From contig NZ_BMHT01000002.1 in assembly GCF_014641455.1 (NCBI RefSeq), positions 828,605 to 892,604 on the forward strand: a stretch of DNA of 64,000 nucleotides. Reading direction: 5' to 3'. The translations under genes and the position numbers were made by a program. Position 1 is the first letter of the stretch, and the number at the start of each line of letters is the position of its first letter. Shown in pieces: positions 43,507-53,300 of this stretch. The notes under the pieces were generated by a model. The model ran no database searches, had not been told where the DNA came from, and saw only the letters and a list, made by a program, of their open reading frames with translations. This DNA is from Hymenobacter cavernae. GTDB lineage: Bacteria; Bacteroidota; Bacteroidia; Cytophagales; Hymenobacteraceae.

Positions 43507-45639
43507 TTACTCCTGCCACACCGTTACGCCGGCGGGCTCCATTTCTTTCTTGCCGATGATAAGCTTGGCGCTGGCGGGTACCGGCGCCGTTTGCTGCTGT
43601 GAAGTGAAGTTGGTCGCCACCCAAAAACCGTCACGCCACTCCACAAAGAACTGATCAGCAAAGCTCTCCACGGGCGTGCCGGCTGCCGTGTACACGCTCC
43701 GCAGCACATCGCGCTCCAGGTCGCCGGCCAGCGACTCCGCGCCTACGTACGTCACGGTGCCGCGACCTAGCTTGCGCGATACCACGGCTGTATTGCCAGC
43801 ATAAAACTGATCGGCGTACGTAGCGAGGGTTTGGGTGCCGGGCGCCGGCAGCAGGCTTTCACCCCACGAGCCCCACTCATACGTTTTGCCCTGCGCCGTG
43901 ACTTTGCCTTTCAGCTCGCCGGGCAGTAGGTCGAACGCCTGCGGGCTGAACTTGGCCCCAATCAGCTCAGTAATCGGTGCCGCCCACGGCCCTTCCCACA
44001 AGTGGCCCCGACGGTCTTTCTGGCCGGTGCGCGCCGTGAGAATGAGGTGGCCGCCATCCTGCACGTACTTGGTCCACCGGGACACCAGCTTTTCATCCAG
44101 CAGCTGATAAGCGGGCGCCACCAGGAATTTGTAACGTGAAAAATCCCGGTCTTCGGTAATCACATCGACGGGACAACCTAGGGTCTTAAGGGCCCGGTAG
44201 TAGCGCAACAAGTGGCCCATCGTATTCCAGCGTGTCGTCGACGTATGATTATCCAGGTCATAGCGGTTGTCGAAGTTGTAGAGGAAGGCCGTGCGACGTG
44301 CGGCGTAAGCGGCCGGTTCCTTGGCGTTGGCTTTCCGCAGCTTGCGTAGCTGGTTAACTTCCTGCATGGCCTGGCTGTATTCCTGGCCGCCGGGTAGCGG
44401 CGTCACGCCATCGGTGCCCACGAAGCCATAGTGGTACAGCTCGCTGCCGGCCAGCGGCTGCCGGTAGCGGTACGAGCAGATGAGCTTCGCGCCGGCCCCA
44501 AAGGCGTGCATGATCCACATGTGCACGGCGCCCGGCAGCGGCTGCGGGTTGATGGCGCCCCAGTTCACCTGACCCGGTTGCAGCTCCATCACGCCTTCGT
44601 TGCCGTTGAGCGTGCGCGCAAAATCGTGCATGAAACCGAGGGCGGCACCGTTGCCTAGCCGGAAACCTAGGGTGCTGTTCTCGTAGTCGCCGTGCACGGG
44701 GTACACGGTCCAGGTCGTCATATCGAGGTCGCGGCTGTTGAGGCTCGGGTTCACGTCGCGGTGCATCGACATGAAGTTGGTCGTGACCCACTGGTTTTGG
44801 CTGTTTTGCCGGAGCGTGTTGGCCTGAAAGCGGATATAATCAGCGGCTTCGTCGGCAAACCAGCGCTGAAAGTCTAGCTGCGCATGTGGGTTGGAGGTAG
44901 CCACCAACTCCTGCTCATTCGGAATGCGAACCTGCTCGAAGTTCTGGTAGAGCTGCGACCAGAACACGTTGCCCCAATCCCGGTTCAGGTTGTCAATGGT
45001 GCTGTACTTCTGCTTCAGCCACGCCTGAAACCTAGCCCGGCTGAAATCGTCGTACGAGAACTGCTTGCCGTAATGGCTCAGCTCGTTGTCAATCTGCCAG
45101 CCGATTACCGCCGGATTTTTGCCGAAGCGCTTGGTTAGCTGCGTATTAATCTTCTCCACGTACTGCCGAAACACGGGCGAGCTCCAGTTGCCTTGCTCGC
45201 GCGTGCCGTGCTGCATGCGGCGGCCGTTGGCGTCTACCATTAGTATTTCGGGGTGATTTTCGGCGAGCCAGGCCGGCGGCGCGGCGCTCGGCGTGCACAG
45301 AATAACTTTCAGGCCGGCTTTGGCAGCCAGGTTCACGGCGCGCTCCAGCCAATCGAGCGTGTACTTGCCTTCTTCGGGCTCGTACAAGCCCCAGGCAAAC
45401 TCGCCCATGTGCACAAACTCCAGGTTGAGCTTGCGCATATTGGCAAAGTCGCGGGCCCATTGGCTTTCCGGCCACGCCTCGGGGTAGTAGTACACCCCAA
45501 TGGTCATCATATCGGCGTCCTTGAAAAAGGTTGTATTTGCTTTGTTTTTCGATGCAATCGGTTGCGCGTGGGCACAAAAGAAAGTGCCCAGCATCAAGAG
45601 TAAACTGCTCAGCAGTCGGGAACGGAAGAAGTCGGTCAT
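43507..45639 (-). CDS. GH42 beta-galactosidase, exported
   Basis: A 710-residue glycoside hydrolase family 42 enzyme with signal peptide (ends FCAHAQ). The TIM barrel begins IGVYYYPEAWPESQWARDF. The acid/base Glu186 is in GWQIDNELSHYG and the nucleophile Glu352 in VMELQPGQVNWG, both consistent with GH42. The trimerisation domain (RYYRALKTLGCPVDVI, FLVAPAYQLLDE) and a C-terminal beta domain follow. It splits beta-galactosides, probably plant galactooligosaccharides, in the periplasm, supplying galactose to the symporter. It is divergent from the LacI-type regulator, sharing the intergenic region with the operator. Confidence 0.93.
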   Translation of the reverse strand: MTDFFRSRLLSSLLLMLGTFFCAHAQPIASKNKANTTFFKDADMMTIGVYYYPEAWPESQWARDFANMRKLNLEFVHMGEFAWGLYEPEEGKYTLDWLERAVNLAAKAGLKVILCTPSAAPPAWLAENHPEILMVDANGRRMQHGTREQGNWSSPVFRQYVEKINTQLTKRFGKNPAVIGWQIDNELSHYGKQFSYDDFSRARFQAWLKQKYSTIDNLNRDWGNVFWSQLYQNFEQVRIPNEQELVATSNPHAQLDFQRWFADEAADYIRFQANTLRQNSQNQWVTTNFMSMHRDVNPSLNSRDLDMTTWTVYPVHGDYENSTLGFRLGNGAALGFMHDFARTLNGNEGVMELQPGQVNWGAINPQPLPGAVHMWIMHAFGAGAKLICSYRYRQPLAGSELYHYGFVGTDGVTPLPGGQEYSQAMQEVNQLRKLRKANAKEPAAYAARRTAFLYNFDNRYDLDNHTSTTRWNTMGHLLRYYRALKTLGCPVDVITEDRDFSRYKFLVAPAYQLLDEKLVSRWTKYVQDGGHLILTARTGQKDRRGHLWEGPWAAPITELIGAKFSPQAFDLLPGELKGKVTAQGKTYEWGSWGESLLPAPGTQTLATYADQFYAGNTAVVSRKLGRGTVTYVGAESLAGDLERDVLRSVYTAAGTPVESFADQFFVEWRDGFWVATNFTSQQQTAPVPASAKLIIGKKEMEPAGVTVWQE

Positions 45640-45834
45640 TAGTAGAATAGCGCTTTAGAAGAAGGTGGTGAAAGGAGGAAAGAGCAGGTGAAAAGAGCTG
45701 AAAGAAGCGAAATTAGCTCTGGTTTAGAACCTAGGTCCATTAGGTAGATGCTGCTCGCCAAGAAGGGAAAGCAGCAGAGCAGGAAGAAAGACTTCTAAGC
45801 ATTTGAAATCTAGTAAAACCTTGATAGGTTTATG

Positions 45835-45844
45835 CAAACGTTTG
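45835..45844. promoter_or_regulatory. Putative LacI/GalR operator
   Basis: CAAACGTTTG is a perfect 10-bp palindrome typical of LacI/GalR operators, 27 bases before the regulator start and about 195 bases before the beta-galactosidase start. A near-identical site lies before the mutarotase gene. The rest of 45640-45834 shows one ACCTAGGT (45729-45736) and no gene. Confidence 0.6.
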
Positions 45845-45871
45845 TCTTTTTAGTGCGATAACCGCAACCAT

Positions 45872-46894
45872 TTGGCAACTAACCGAGCTTCGATAGCAGA
45901 TTTGGCTAAGGAACTGAACATCTCAGTTTCCACGGTTTCGCGTGCGCTGAACAACCACACCAGCATCAGCGAAAGCACGCGCAAACGCGTGTGGCAGCTG
46001 GCAAAGGAAGTGAACTACCAGCCGAACCACTTGGCGGCGGCGCTGCGCAAAGGCCGTAGCAACCTGCTCGGCGTGATGGTGCCCCACATCGAAGGACATT
46101 TTTTCTCGTCCGTGATGCACGGCATCGAGACGGTGGCGAGCAAGTCGGGCTTCAACATCATGATTTGCCAGTCGAATGAAAATGTGGCAAATGAGCGGAA
46201 GAACATCGAGTCGCTGATGAACGCGCAAGTGGAGGGAATCCTCGTTTCGCTGGCACGCAACACGCACGATTTCAAGCACTTCGATAAGGTGGACAACTTG
46301 GCTATTCCGCTGGTGTTCTTCGATCGGGTGCTGGAAGGCCTCAACGTCAGCTCCGTCATCATCGACGACTACCTGGGTGCTTACCAGGCCGTTACCCACC
46401 TCATTGAGCAAGGCTGCCAGCGAATTGCGCATTTTGCCGGCCCGCAGCACCTGAACATTTATAAGAACCGCCACCGCGGCTACCTCGACGCCCTGCGCGC
46501 CCACGGCCTGCCGCTCGATGAGCAGCTCGTATACACCTGCGACATGCGAACCGAAGACGGGACCGAAGGCATGGAGAAGCTGCTGGCCCTTGATGTGCCG
46601 CCGGATGCCGTGTTTTCTTCCAGCGACTTTTCCATAGTAGGGGCCATGCAGGTGCTCAAAGCCCGCCAGATCCGAGTGCCGCAGGATATTGCGCTGGTGG
46701 GTTTCAGCAACGAAACCTTCACCTCCCTCACCGAACCTAGGCTTACCTCCGTCGACCAGCGCTGCGAGCAGATGGGGCAATCGGCAGTAAAGCTCTTCCT
46801 GGAAATGCTGGAAGACAGATCAGGAAGTTTCTCGCCGCGCCGCATTGTGCTTCAGCCTGAACTGCTGGTGCGGGAGTCGTCGCTGCGAACGTAA
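45872..46894 (+). CDS. LacI/GalR-family transcription regulator
   Basis: A 340-residue repressor. The DNA-binding helix-turn-helix is at residues ~6-27 (ASIADLAKELNISVSTVSRA), followed by the hinge helix (YQPNHLAAALRKGRSN). The C-terminal half is a periplasmic-binding-protein-like sugar sensor (LLGVMVPHIEGHFFSSV, IPLVFFDRV, RIAHFAGPQHLNIYKNRHRG, VPQDIALVGFSN, PRLTSVDQRCEQMG). The only start before a stop at 45851 is TTG at 45872, unusual but supported by the HTH beginning a few residues later. It probably controls the divergent GH42 gene, itself, and the mutarotase/symporter pair. Confidence 0.9.
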   Translation: MATNRASIADLAKELNISVSTVSRALNNHTSISESTRKRVWQLAKEVNYQPNHLAAALRKGRSNLLGVMVPHIEGHFFSSVMHGIETVASKSGFNIMICQSNENVANERKNIESLMNAQVEGILVSLARNTHDFKHFDKVDNLAIPLVFFDRVLEGLNVSSVIIDDYLGAYQAVTHLIEQGCQRIAHFAGPQHLNIYKNRHRGYLDALRAHGLPLDEQLVYTCDMRTEDGTEGMEKLLALDVPPDAVFSSSDFSIVGAMQVLKARQIRVPQDIALVGFSNETFTSLTEPRLTSVDQRCEQMGQSAVKLFLEMLEDRSGSFSPRRIVLQPELLVRESSLRT

Positions 46895-46906
46895 TAGCGT
46901 CAGCTG

Positions 46907-49522
46907 TTAGCTATTGTTTGGGAGGCTCCACGTCACGGTCATGTAGTACAGCCCGCCGATGCTAGGTCCGCCCAAAAACGAGTAGTAATAGTGGTTCAGC
47001 ACGTTGGTGGCTCCTAGCTTGAAGCGTAGATTCGGTGCGGGTAATGTGTAGCTGAGCTGCGCATCAAGGTTGCCGTAGGCGGGCACGTCGCCGTTCACCA
47101 GAAACGTTTGGGAGTAGTAGCGCGTCTGCCAGCGGTAGTTCAGGCCGAAACCTAGGTTCTTGTAGGCGTTTTCATTGCCCAGGCTCAGGTTGTAAGCCCA
47201 GCGCGGCGTGTTGAAGCCGTCTTCCAGACCGTCGCCGTTGGCGGTGCGGTCGAGGCGGGCGTAGGTGACGTTGGCGCCGGCCAGGTAGCCGCCGGCTAGC
47301 TCATAGCGCAGGCCGGCGCTGCCGCCGTAGTTGTTCACCTTGCTTTGGGAGTTCGTCCAAAGCCGGTAGCGGTTCTGACCGTTGCGGTTGCTGAGGTAAA
47401 TGGCCGTCGAATCAGGGTTCAGCGTCTTGGGTACGTACGCCTCTACCTGCGCGATGAAGTCGCGGTAGGTGTTGTAGTAGAAATCAATGTCGAGCAGCAG
47501 CCGACCGCCGGGTAGCAGCGCGGCTTTGTAGCCTAGCTCCAGCGACTTGATGTGCTCGGGGCTCAGATAGGTGTAGGGGTTTTTCACCAGCAAACCCTGG
47601 TTCTTCTCAATCGCCCGCGCCCGGCTCAGCTTATTTACGTTCACATCGTTGGCAATGGCGGCCGTGAAAGCATCGATGCTGGTGCGCAGGTAGCTGTTCT
47701 CAAACACGCCATTCGACATCACCCGCAGCCCGCCCACTCGCTGCACCTGTCCGCTGTTCACGTTCGAAAAACCTTCAAACAAGCTCGGAAAGCGGTAGCC
47801 GCTCTGGTAGCTCACCCGAAAATTGTGCTGCTGGGTGGGCGAGTACACGGCCGTAAACCTAGGGTTGAAACGAGTGTTGAAGTAGTCGTTTTTATCGGCG
47901 CGCAGCGTGGCGGTGAGCCGTACTTTGTCTTGCAACAAACGCGCCCTGGCCTGCACGAAGCCGCCCGTTTTGCTGTAGGTCAGGTTGTCGTTGAGCGGAT
48001 CTTTGCCGGGGTTTGGATTAATAAAATAATTGCCATCCGGCACGATGACGTAGGTGCGGTGGTCGGCGCCAACCAGTAGGTCGATGTATGCTGGCAAAAA
48101 GGAATTGCTACTCCGGCGCAATGCCTCGCCAATATTCACCTGACCCTCGGCATGAATCAGATCCGACTGCACGCGCAAGGCAGCCCCTTGGTCCCAGTTG
48201 TTGATGTCTTGCAGCTTTTTAAGTTGCTCTTTAAAGGCTGGCGTACCCGGCTGATAGCGACCTAGGTCGGCAGCAGCGCGGGCGGTGGCATGCGCTTCGG
48301 CTATCGTCTGGCCGGCTTGCGTGGCGGCGTTCCAGGCTTTCGTATAATCCTGATTCCAAACAGCATCGGGCTTGTAGCTGCGGTCAAGGTTCTCGGCCAT
48401 CGAGCGCAGATTGTACGATTGGCCGGTATTCTCGCGCGTCAGGTAAGCGCGCGCCTGCACCACCGGGCCCATGAGCGAAACGGCGTGCTGCTGCAAGCGG
48501 TAGTCTTGCAGCCGAAAGCGGTTGGAGCGTTGGTAGATGTTGTCGAGCACCGCCACGCGGTAGGTGTAGGCCAACTCGGTTTCGCTACCTGGCTTGTAGT
48601 GCAGCACCGCGTCGGCCTTAATGGTCTGGAGCTGATAATCCGTCACATCCTTCTCGTTGTAACCCGTGCGCGCCACCGAGTAGCTTTTGCCACCCAGCGT
48701 CAGCGTGCTGCGATCCGACGACTCATTGCCGTAGCTGCTCACCGGGTCGCGGGCCGGATTCTCGGCACCAAACAAGCCCGTCGTAGCATTCCCGCTGGAG
48801 TTTATGTCGGCTTGGTCGTTGGCAATCCAGTCGTAGCCCCGATTGAAGGTGCCGTTCACCTTAAAAGCTAGCTTCGGCGTTAGCACCTTAGCGTAGCGCA
48901 CGCTCGTTTCGGAGTACAGCTTCACGCCCGTATTCGGGTCGTTTACGTGGTTGAGGCCAGTCTTCTGCTGCACACTCAGGCCTTCGAACGAGAAGGGGTT
49001 CTTGGTCGTGAAGTTGGCTAAGCCGTTGATGGCATTCAGCCCATAAAGCGCGGCAGCCGTGCCCGGCACAATCTCAACGGTGTTGATATCTAAATCATTT
49101 GGCCCGAGTGCGTTCCCAATCGGCCCGCCAATGTGCGGCGCCTGGTTGTCGATGCCATCCACGAGCTGCACGAAGCGGACATTGGTAGTATTGGAGAAGC
49201 CCCGGGCATTGATGACTTTGAAACCTAGGCTCGGCGTAATCACCTGCACGCCCTTCACGTTTTCAAGGGCATCGAAGAAGGAGGGCGTGGGCGTCAGGCG
49301 CAGCGCACGGGCGTTCAGCTTCTCCACCGTCACCGGCGACTGCAAGATGCTTTCCTGCACGCGCGAGGCGGACACAACTACCTCACTCAGTGCATGCTTC
49401 TTGGTTGTGAAAATTGTGTCAACCGCAGGCTTAAGAGAGGCACGGCGAGTAGGGGAGACTTGTGCCCGCACCGGCAACGCAGGCAGCAAACCCAGAAAAT
49501 ACAGCAGTAGCCGTTGGTGCAT
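46907..49522 (-). CDS. TonB-dependent receptor, probably ModE-regulated
   Basis: An 871-residue outer-membrane receptor with signal peptide (ends PVRAQ). It has no carboxypeptidase-like or STN domain: a short TonB-box-like stretch (HALSEVVVSASRVQE) leads to the plug (VTVEKLNARALRLTPTPSFF, GFSNTTNVRFVQLVDGIDNQ, VEIVPGTAAALYGLNAINGL), then the barrel, ending YYMTVTWSLPNN. The upstream same-strand gene is a ModE-like regulator, and a ModE-box-like palindrome lies 50-73 bases before its ATG. The substrate could be a molybdate, tungstate or related metal complex; this is inferred from context only. It is convergent with the LacI gene (12-base gap). Confidence 0.9.
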   Translation of the reverse strand: MHQRLLLYFLGLLPALPVRAQVSPTRRASLKPAVDTIFTTKKHALSEVVVSASRVQESILQSPVTVEKLNARALRLTPTPSFFDALENVKGVQVITPSLGFKVINARGFSNTTNVRFVQLVDGIDNQAPHIGGPIGNALGPNDLDINTVEIVPGTAAALYGLNAINGLANFTTKNPFSFEGLSVQQKTGLNHVNDPNTGVKLYSETSVRYAKVLTPKLAFKVNGTFNRGYDWIANDQADINSSGNATTGLFGAENPARDPVSSYGNESSDRSTLTLGGKSYSVARTGYNEKDVTDYQLQTIKADAVLHYKPGSETELAYTYRVAVLDNIYQRSNRFRLQDYRLQQHAVSLMGPVVQARAYLTRENTGQSYNLRSMAENLDRSYKPDAVWNQDYTKAWNAATQAGQTIAEAHATARAAADLGRYQPGTPAFKEQLKKLQDINNWDQGAALRVQSDLIHAEGQVNIGEALRRSSNSFLPAYIDLLVGADHRTYVIVPDGNYFINPNPGKDPLNDNLTYSKTGGFVQARARLLQDKVRLTATLRADKNDYFNTRFNPRFTAVYSPTQQHNFRVSYQSGYRFPSLFEGFSNVNSGQVQRVGGLRVMSNGVFENSYLRTSIDAFTAAIANDVNVNKLSRARAIEKNQGLLVKNPYTYLSPEHIKSLELGYKAALLPGGRLLLDIDFYYNTYRDFIAQVEAYVPKTLNPDSTAIYLSNRNGQNRYRLWTNSQSKVNNYGGSAGLRYELAGGYLAGANVTYARLDRTANGDGLEDGFNTPRWAYNLSLGNENAYKNLGFGLNYRWQTRYYSQTFLVNGDVPAYGNLDAQLSYTLPAPNLRFKLGATNVLNHYYYSFLGGPSIGGLYYMTVTWSLPNNS

Positions 49523-49571
49523 ACAAACGAAAAGCAGGGGTATGGCTCCGCTTACGGTACCTAGGTTTTTT

Positions 49572-49595
49572 CGTTATGTATGAAAAAATATAACG
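49572..49595 (-). promoter_or_regulatory. ModE-box-like palindrome
   Basis: CGTTATGT, eight bases, ATATAACG: 24 bases with the same ends and total length as the E. coli modA operator as I recall it (CGTTATAT, eight bases, ACATAACG). It lies between the ModE-like regulator gene and the TonB receptor gene, 50 bases upstream of the receptor ATG. Confidence 0.65.
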
Positions 49596-49610
49596 TGTTT
49601 GGCCGGCGAG

Positions 49611-49970
49611 CTATGCCTTCAAAAGATCAGCTTCCTGTTCCATAAACTGCTGAAACCTAGCCTGCATACCCCGAAACATCTCCACTACCTGTTTGCCTTC
49701 GACCGTAAGAGCGGCGCCACCGCCTTTTTTGCCACCGGCCTGTGTCATCACCAAGGGCGTGCGCACCTGCGCGTTCATCGAACTAACTAAGTCCCAGGCT
49801 TTTTTGTAAGACATGCCCATAGCCTGCGCCGCTTTGGAAATAGAGCCGTAGGCGTCAATCTTCTCTAATAGTTCGAGGCGGCCGATGCCCAGAAATCGGT
49901 CGTTGGTACTTTCAATCCAGAGGCGGCCATTCAGGGTAAAAGCTAGGTTTTCGAGTAGAAGATCTTTCAT
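49611..49970 (-). CDS. ModE N-terminal-domain HTH regulator
   Basis: A 119-residue winged helix-turn-helix protein. It matches the ModE N-terminal (LysR-type HTH) domain: NGRLWIESTNDRFLGIGRLE, LLEKIDAYGSISKAAQAMGMSYKKAWDLVSSMN (HTH), and GGGAALTVEGKQVVEMFRGM. The C-terminal MOP/TOBE molybdate-binding domains of full ModE (about 260 residues) are absent, so the metal sensor must be elsewhere or the domain binds without ligand. The downstream gene on the same strand is the TonB receptor with the ModE-like box. Confidence 0.85.
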   Translation of the reverse strand: MKDLLLENLAFTLNGRLWIESTNDRFLGIGRLELLEKIDAYGSISKAAQAMGMSYKKAWDLVSSMNAQVRTPLVMTQAGGKKGGGAALTVEGKQVVEMFRGMQARFQQFMEQEADLLKA

Positions 49971-50362
49971 AGGAGTGTTTAAGGTCGGCTAAAATCGGTG
50001 AAAACGGTAGCTACTACGCTACAGATTAGAATTTGGTATCGGCAAATAGCGGAAGCTAGCCCCATATTTTACTTCCCGCGCAGTAGGAATACTGGCTTGG
50101 AAAATGCTAACGCCTACTCTGCGCAGGCGAACACAATGTAAGTGCCATCGGCGCGTTTCATTACGATACAGTAAGTAGATATTATTGTACTTAGCTTAGA
50201 CCGGGTGGTGAGGACGTCTGCGCAACATGCTATATTTTATCGGGCTTATATAGTTAAAAATGTGCCTGATTACACTAGAAAACGGTTTTAGGTCTTTCCA
50301 TTCAAAGTATGACCCTTTTTTCCGAAATTGTAGCCGTCTTATTAGGTTTTGACGGAATTCGT
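49971..50362. other. Intergenic region with no clear gene
   Basis: AT-rich divergent region between the ModE-like gene and the large envelope protein gene. It presumably contains both promoters, but I could not place a convincing -33/-7 pair. A short minus-strand reading frame at 50196-50420 has no recognisable features. Confidence 0.4.
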
Positions 50363-53300
50363 ATGAAGCATCCTGCTTTTCGATGGGTTTGTGTAGTGTT
50401 GCTGGGGCTAGGTTTTCCAACGTGGGCGCAGCAAACCAAGCCCCAAGCGTCTAAACAGGCGCCGGCCGCGACGCCTGCGGTGGCGCACTTCACAGGCAAG
50501 CTGTCGAGCGAGCCGGAGCAGTTCATCACCGATGTGCAGGCGATGATGGCTATCGGCAACAGCGCTGCCGCCAAAGCCAGCGGCGCGAAAATGCAGCAGC
50601 TATGGGCCAGCAACAAGCTCACTGCCACGCAACAAGCCAAGATTGTGGCTCTGTCGCAGCAGATGCTCACCAAGCACTTCAAGCCGCGCCCTCACTTTGA
50701 GTCGCTGTTCAAAAGCATTACGGCCGCCGCTATGGTGCAGTCCTTCAGCGACCAGCAGATGGATGAGCTGCTGGATGTGATCAGCAAAACCGTAGAGAAA
50801 GACCCCGGTCCCGACGCGGAGAAGTTCCTGAACAGCACGGCGCAATTTCTGACTACCAGAGCTTTGTATAACTCGCGCTACAGCACCTTGCGCGTGGCGG
50901 GCGGCACGTTCTCTTTCGCTTACAACGAAACAGATAACCCCTTGCCGGCGCCCGTGCCTATCGTGCCGCCGAAACCAGTAGCCCCAGCACCCGCTCCGAC
51001 GCCGGCAGCGCCCGCGAAAGCTACTCCCGCCAAGGCCGCCAAACCCGTAGCCAAGCCGGCTCCCAAAAAGAAAAGCAGCAGCGGCTGGGATACCGGCGAC
51101 CTGTGGGGCGACTCGGGCAGCAGCGGCAGCAGCGGCTGGGGCAACGATGATGGCTGGGGCACGCCCAAGAAGAAACCCGTAGCCAAAGCGCCGGTGAAAA
51201 CACCGGCCAAGGCGGCTACTCCCGCCAAAGCGCCCGAGCCGGAACCGGAGCCCGAACCAGAACCTAGCCCAGCCGTCAGCTACGACACGTACATGGCGCC
51301 CCCGACCCGCGGGCCGGTGCTCGTGATAAAGGATGCGGACCTGTACATGGCAACGGGCGGCGACTCTATCGTGCTGCATAAAACGAGTGGCATCGTGGTG
51401 GCCTCCAGCCACCGTTTCGTGGGGCAGGGCGGGCAATACGCCTGGAGCGTGAAGGGCAACCCCGTCACGGCCGACCTCACCAGCTACGATTTTGACTTGA
51501 ACAAGCCGGAGTTTACGGCGCAGCCGGTTACGCTCACGTATCCGGCCGTGCTGGAAGCGCCCATTCAGGGTGCGCTGTCTTACAAAGGGTTGAAGAAAAA
51601 GCCAGGAGCTACCGATACGGGCTATCCGCGTTTTATCTCGCTCACCAACGATGCCAGGGTCAAGAACATCGGCCAGAATATCCGCTACTACGGCGGCTTT
51701 TCCATGTCGGGCGGGCGCACACTGAGCGCGGCGCTCGACCAGTCGCTTTCGCGCATCTTCGTGGATGTTGACGGCAAAACGAAGTTCCGGGCGGCCTCCC
51801 GCGCTTACACCCTAGGTGACTCTATCATCACAGCCGACCGCGCTTCCGTCACGATTTTCCAGGACAAAGCTGACTCGCTCACGCACCCCGGCGTGAAGCT
51901 GAAGTTTGCCAAGAAAGGCGAAGTATTGCAGCTGACCCGCGAAAGTGGCCTCTACAAAACCACGCCCTACGTCGATTCCTATCACCAGATGGAAATCTCA
52001 ACGGAAATGCTGACGTGGCCGCTGCGCACACCCTACATCGACTTTGCCATTCTGACGGCCAAGAACCAGGTGACGGCTAACTTCGAGTCGAAAGAATTCT
52101 ACACGAACACGCGCTACCAGCAGATCAAGGCCATCAACAAGCTGCACCCCTTGCAGATGGTGGTGGGCTACAGCCAGAATCATGGCAATGTGAAGCGGTT
52201 TACGGTGCAGGATCTTTGCCAGGATCTGAACCTGAAAGATTCCAACGTGCGCTCAGCGGTGGCCGGGCTAGCCCGCGACAGCTACGTGCAATGGAACCCA
52301 CAGACGGAGCAGATTACCCTCTTGCCAAAGGCCACGCACTACGTGGTGTCGTCGCGGGGCAAGAAGGACTACGACCATATTGCCATCAAGTCACTGTCGC
52401 CATCGGGGAAGAACGCCACACTCAACCTGAACAACAACGACCTGATCGTGCGCGGCGTGGACCGCTTCAACTTCTCCGATGACTCCATCACGGTGTACGT
52501 GAAGCCGGACAGCAGCATCATCCGGATTCAGAAAAACCGGGGCGTGCAGTTCAACGGTACGGTGGTGGCCTCGGCTTTCGTGTTCAAGGGCAAAGAGTTT
52601 AAGTTTGACTACGACGGCTTCTTCATCGAGCTGACCAAGATTGACTCTATTATCGTGAAGGGCAAAGGCTCGAAAGGCTCGGTAATGCGCGCCCGCCGCG
52701 AGCAGGACTTCACGCTCACAAACAAAGACAAACAATCGTCGGGTAAGCTCTTCATCAACCGACCCGACAACAAATCGGGCCGCAAAAAGCTAGGTGCCTA
52801 TCCGTCGTTTGATGCGTCGACGGGTGCTTACGTGTTCTTCAACAACCCCGAGGTGCTGGGCGGCGCCTACGATACCACGATCTACTTCGATATTCCGCCC
52901 TTCAAGATTGACTCGCTCAACAACGTAAACCGCTCAGCTATTGGCTTTGCCGGCACGTTCAACTCCGGCAACATCATGCCGAAGTTCAAGACCAAGCTTT
53001 CGTTGCAGGATGATGGTGCCCTAGGTTTCAACTACGATTTGCCGAAGGAAGGCTTCCCGGTATACGGCGGCAAAGGGCGCATTTTCAATAAAGTGCGCAT
53101 GAGCAACCGCGGTCTGCAAAGCATGGGCGACCTGAAATACCTGACCGGTACCTTTGGTAGCGAGCAGTTTATCTTCTACAAAGACTCCGTCGTGACGGTG
53201 GGTAAAACGGGCATTATTGCCCAAGGGCCGCTCAATAATGTTGAGTTTACGAACGTCTCGCTGCTGCCCGGCTACCAGATGAAGTGGGTGGTGAAAGCCG

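Noticed and set aside
50196..50420. 74-codon minus-strand frame before the large envelope protein gene
   Set aside because: Lies across the signal peptide of the real gene and has no recognisable features.
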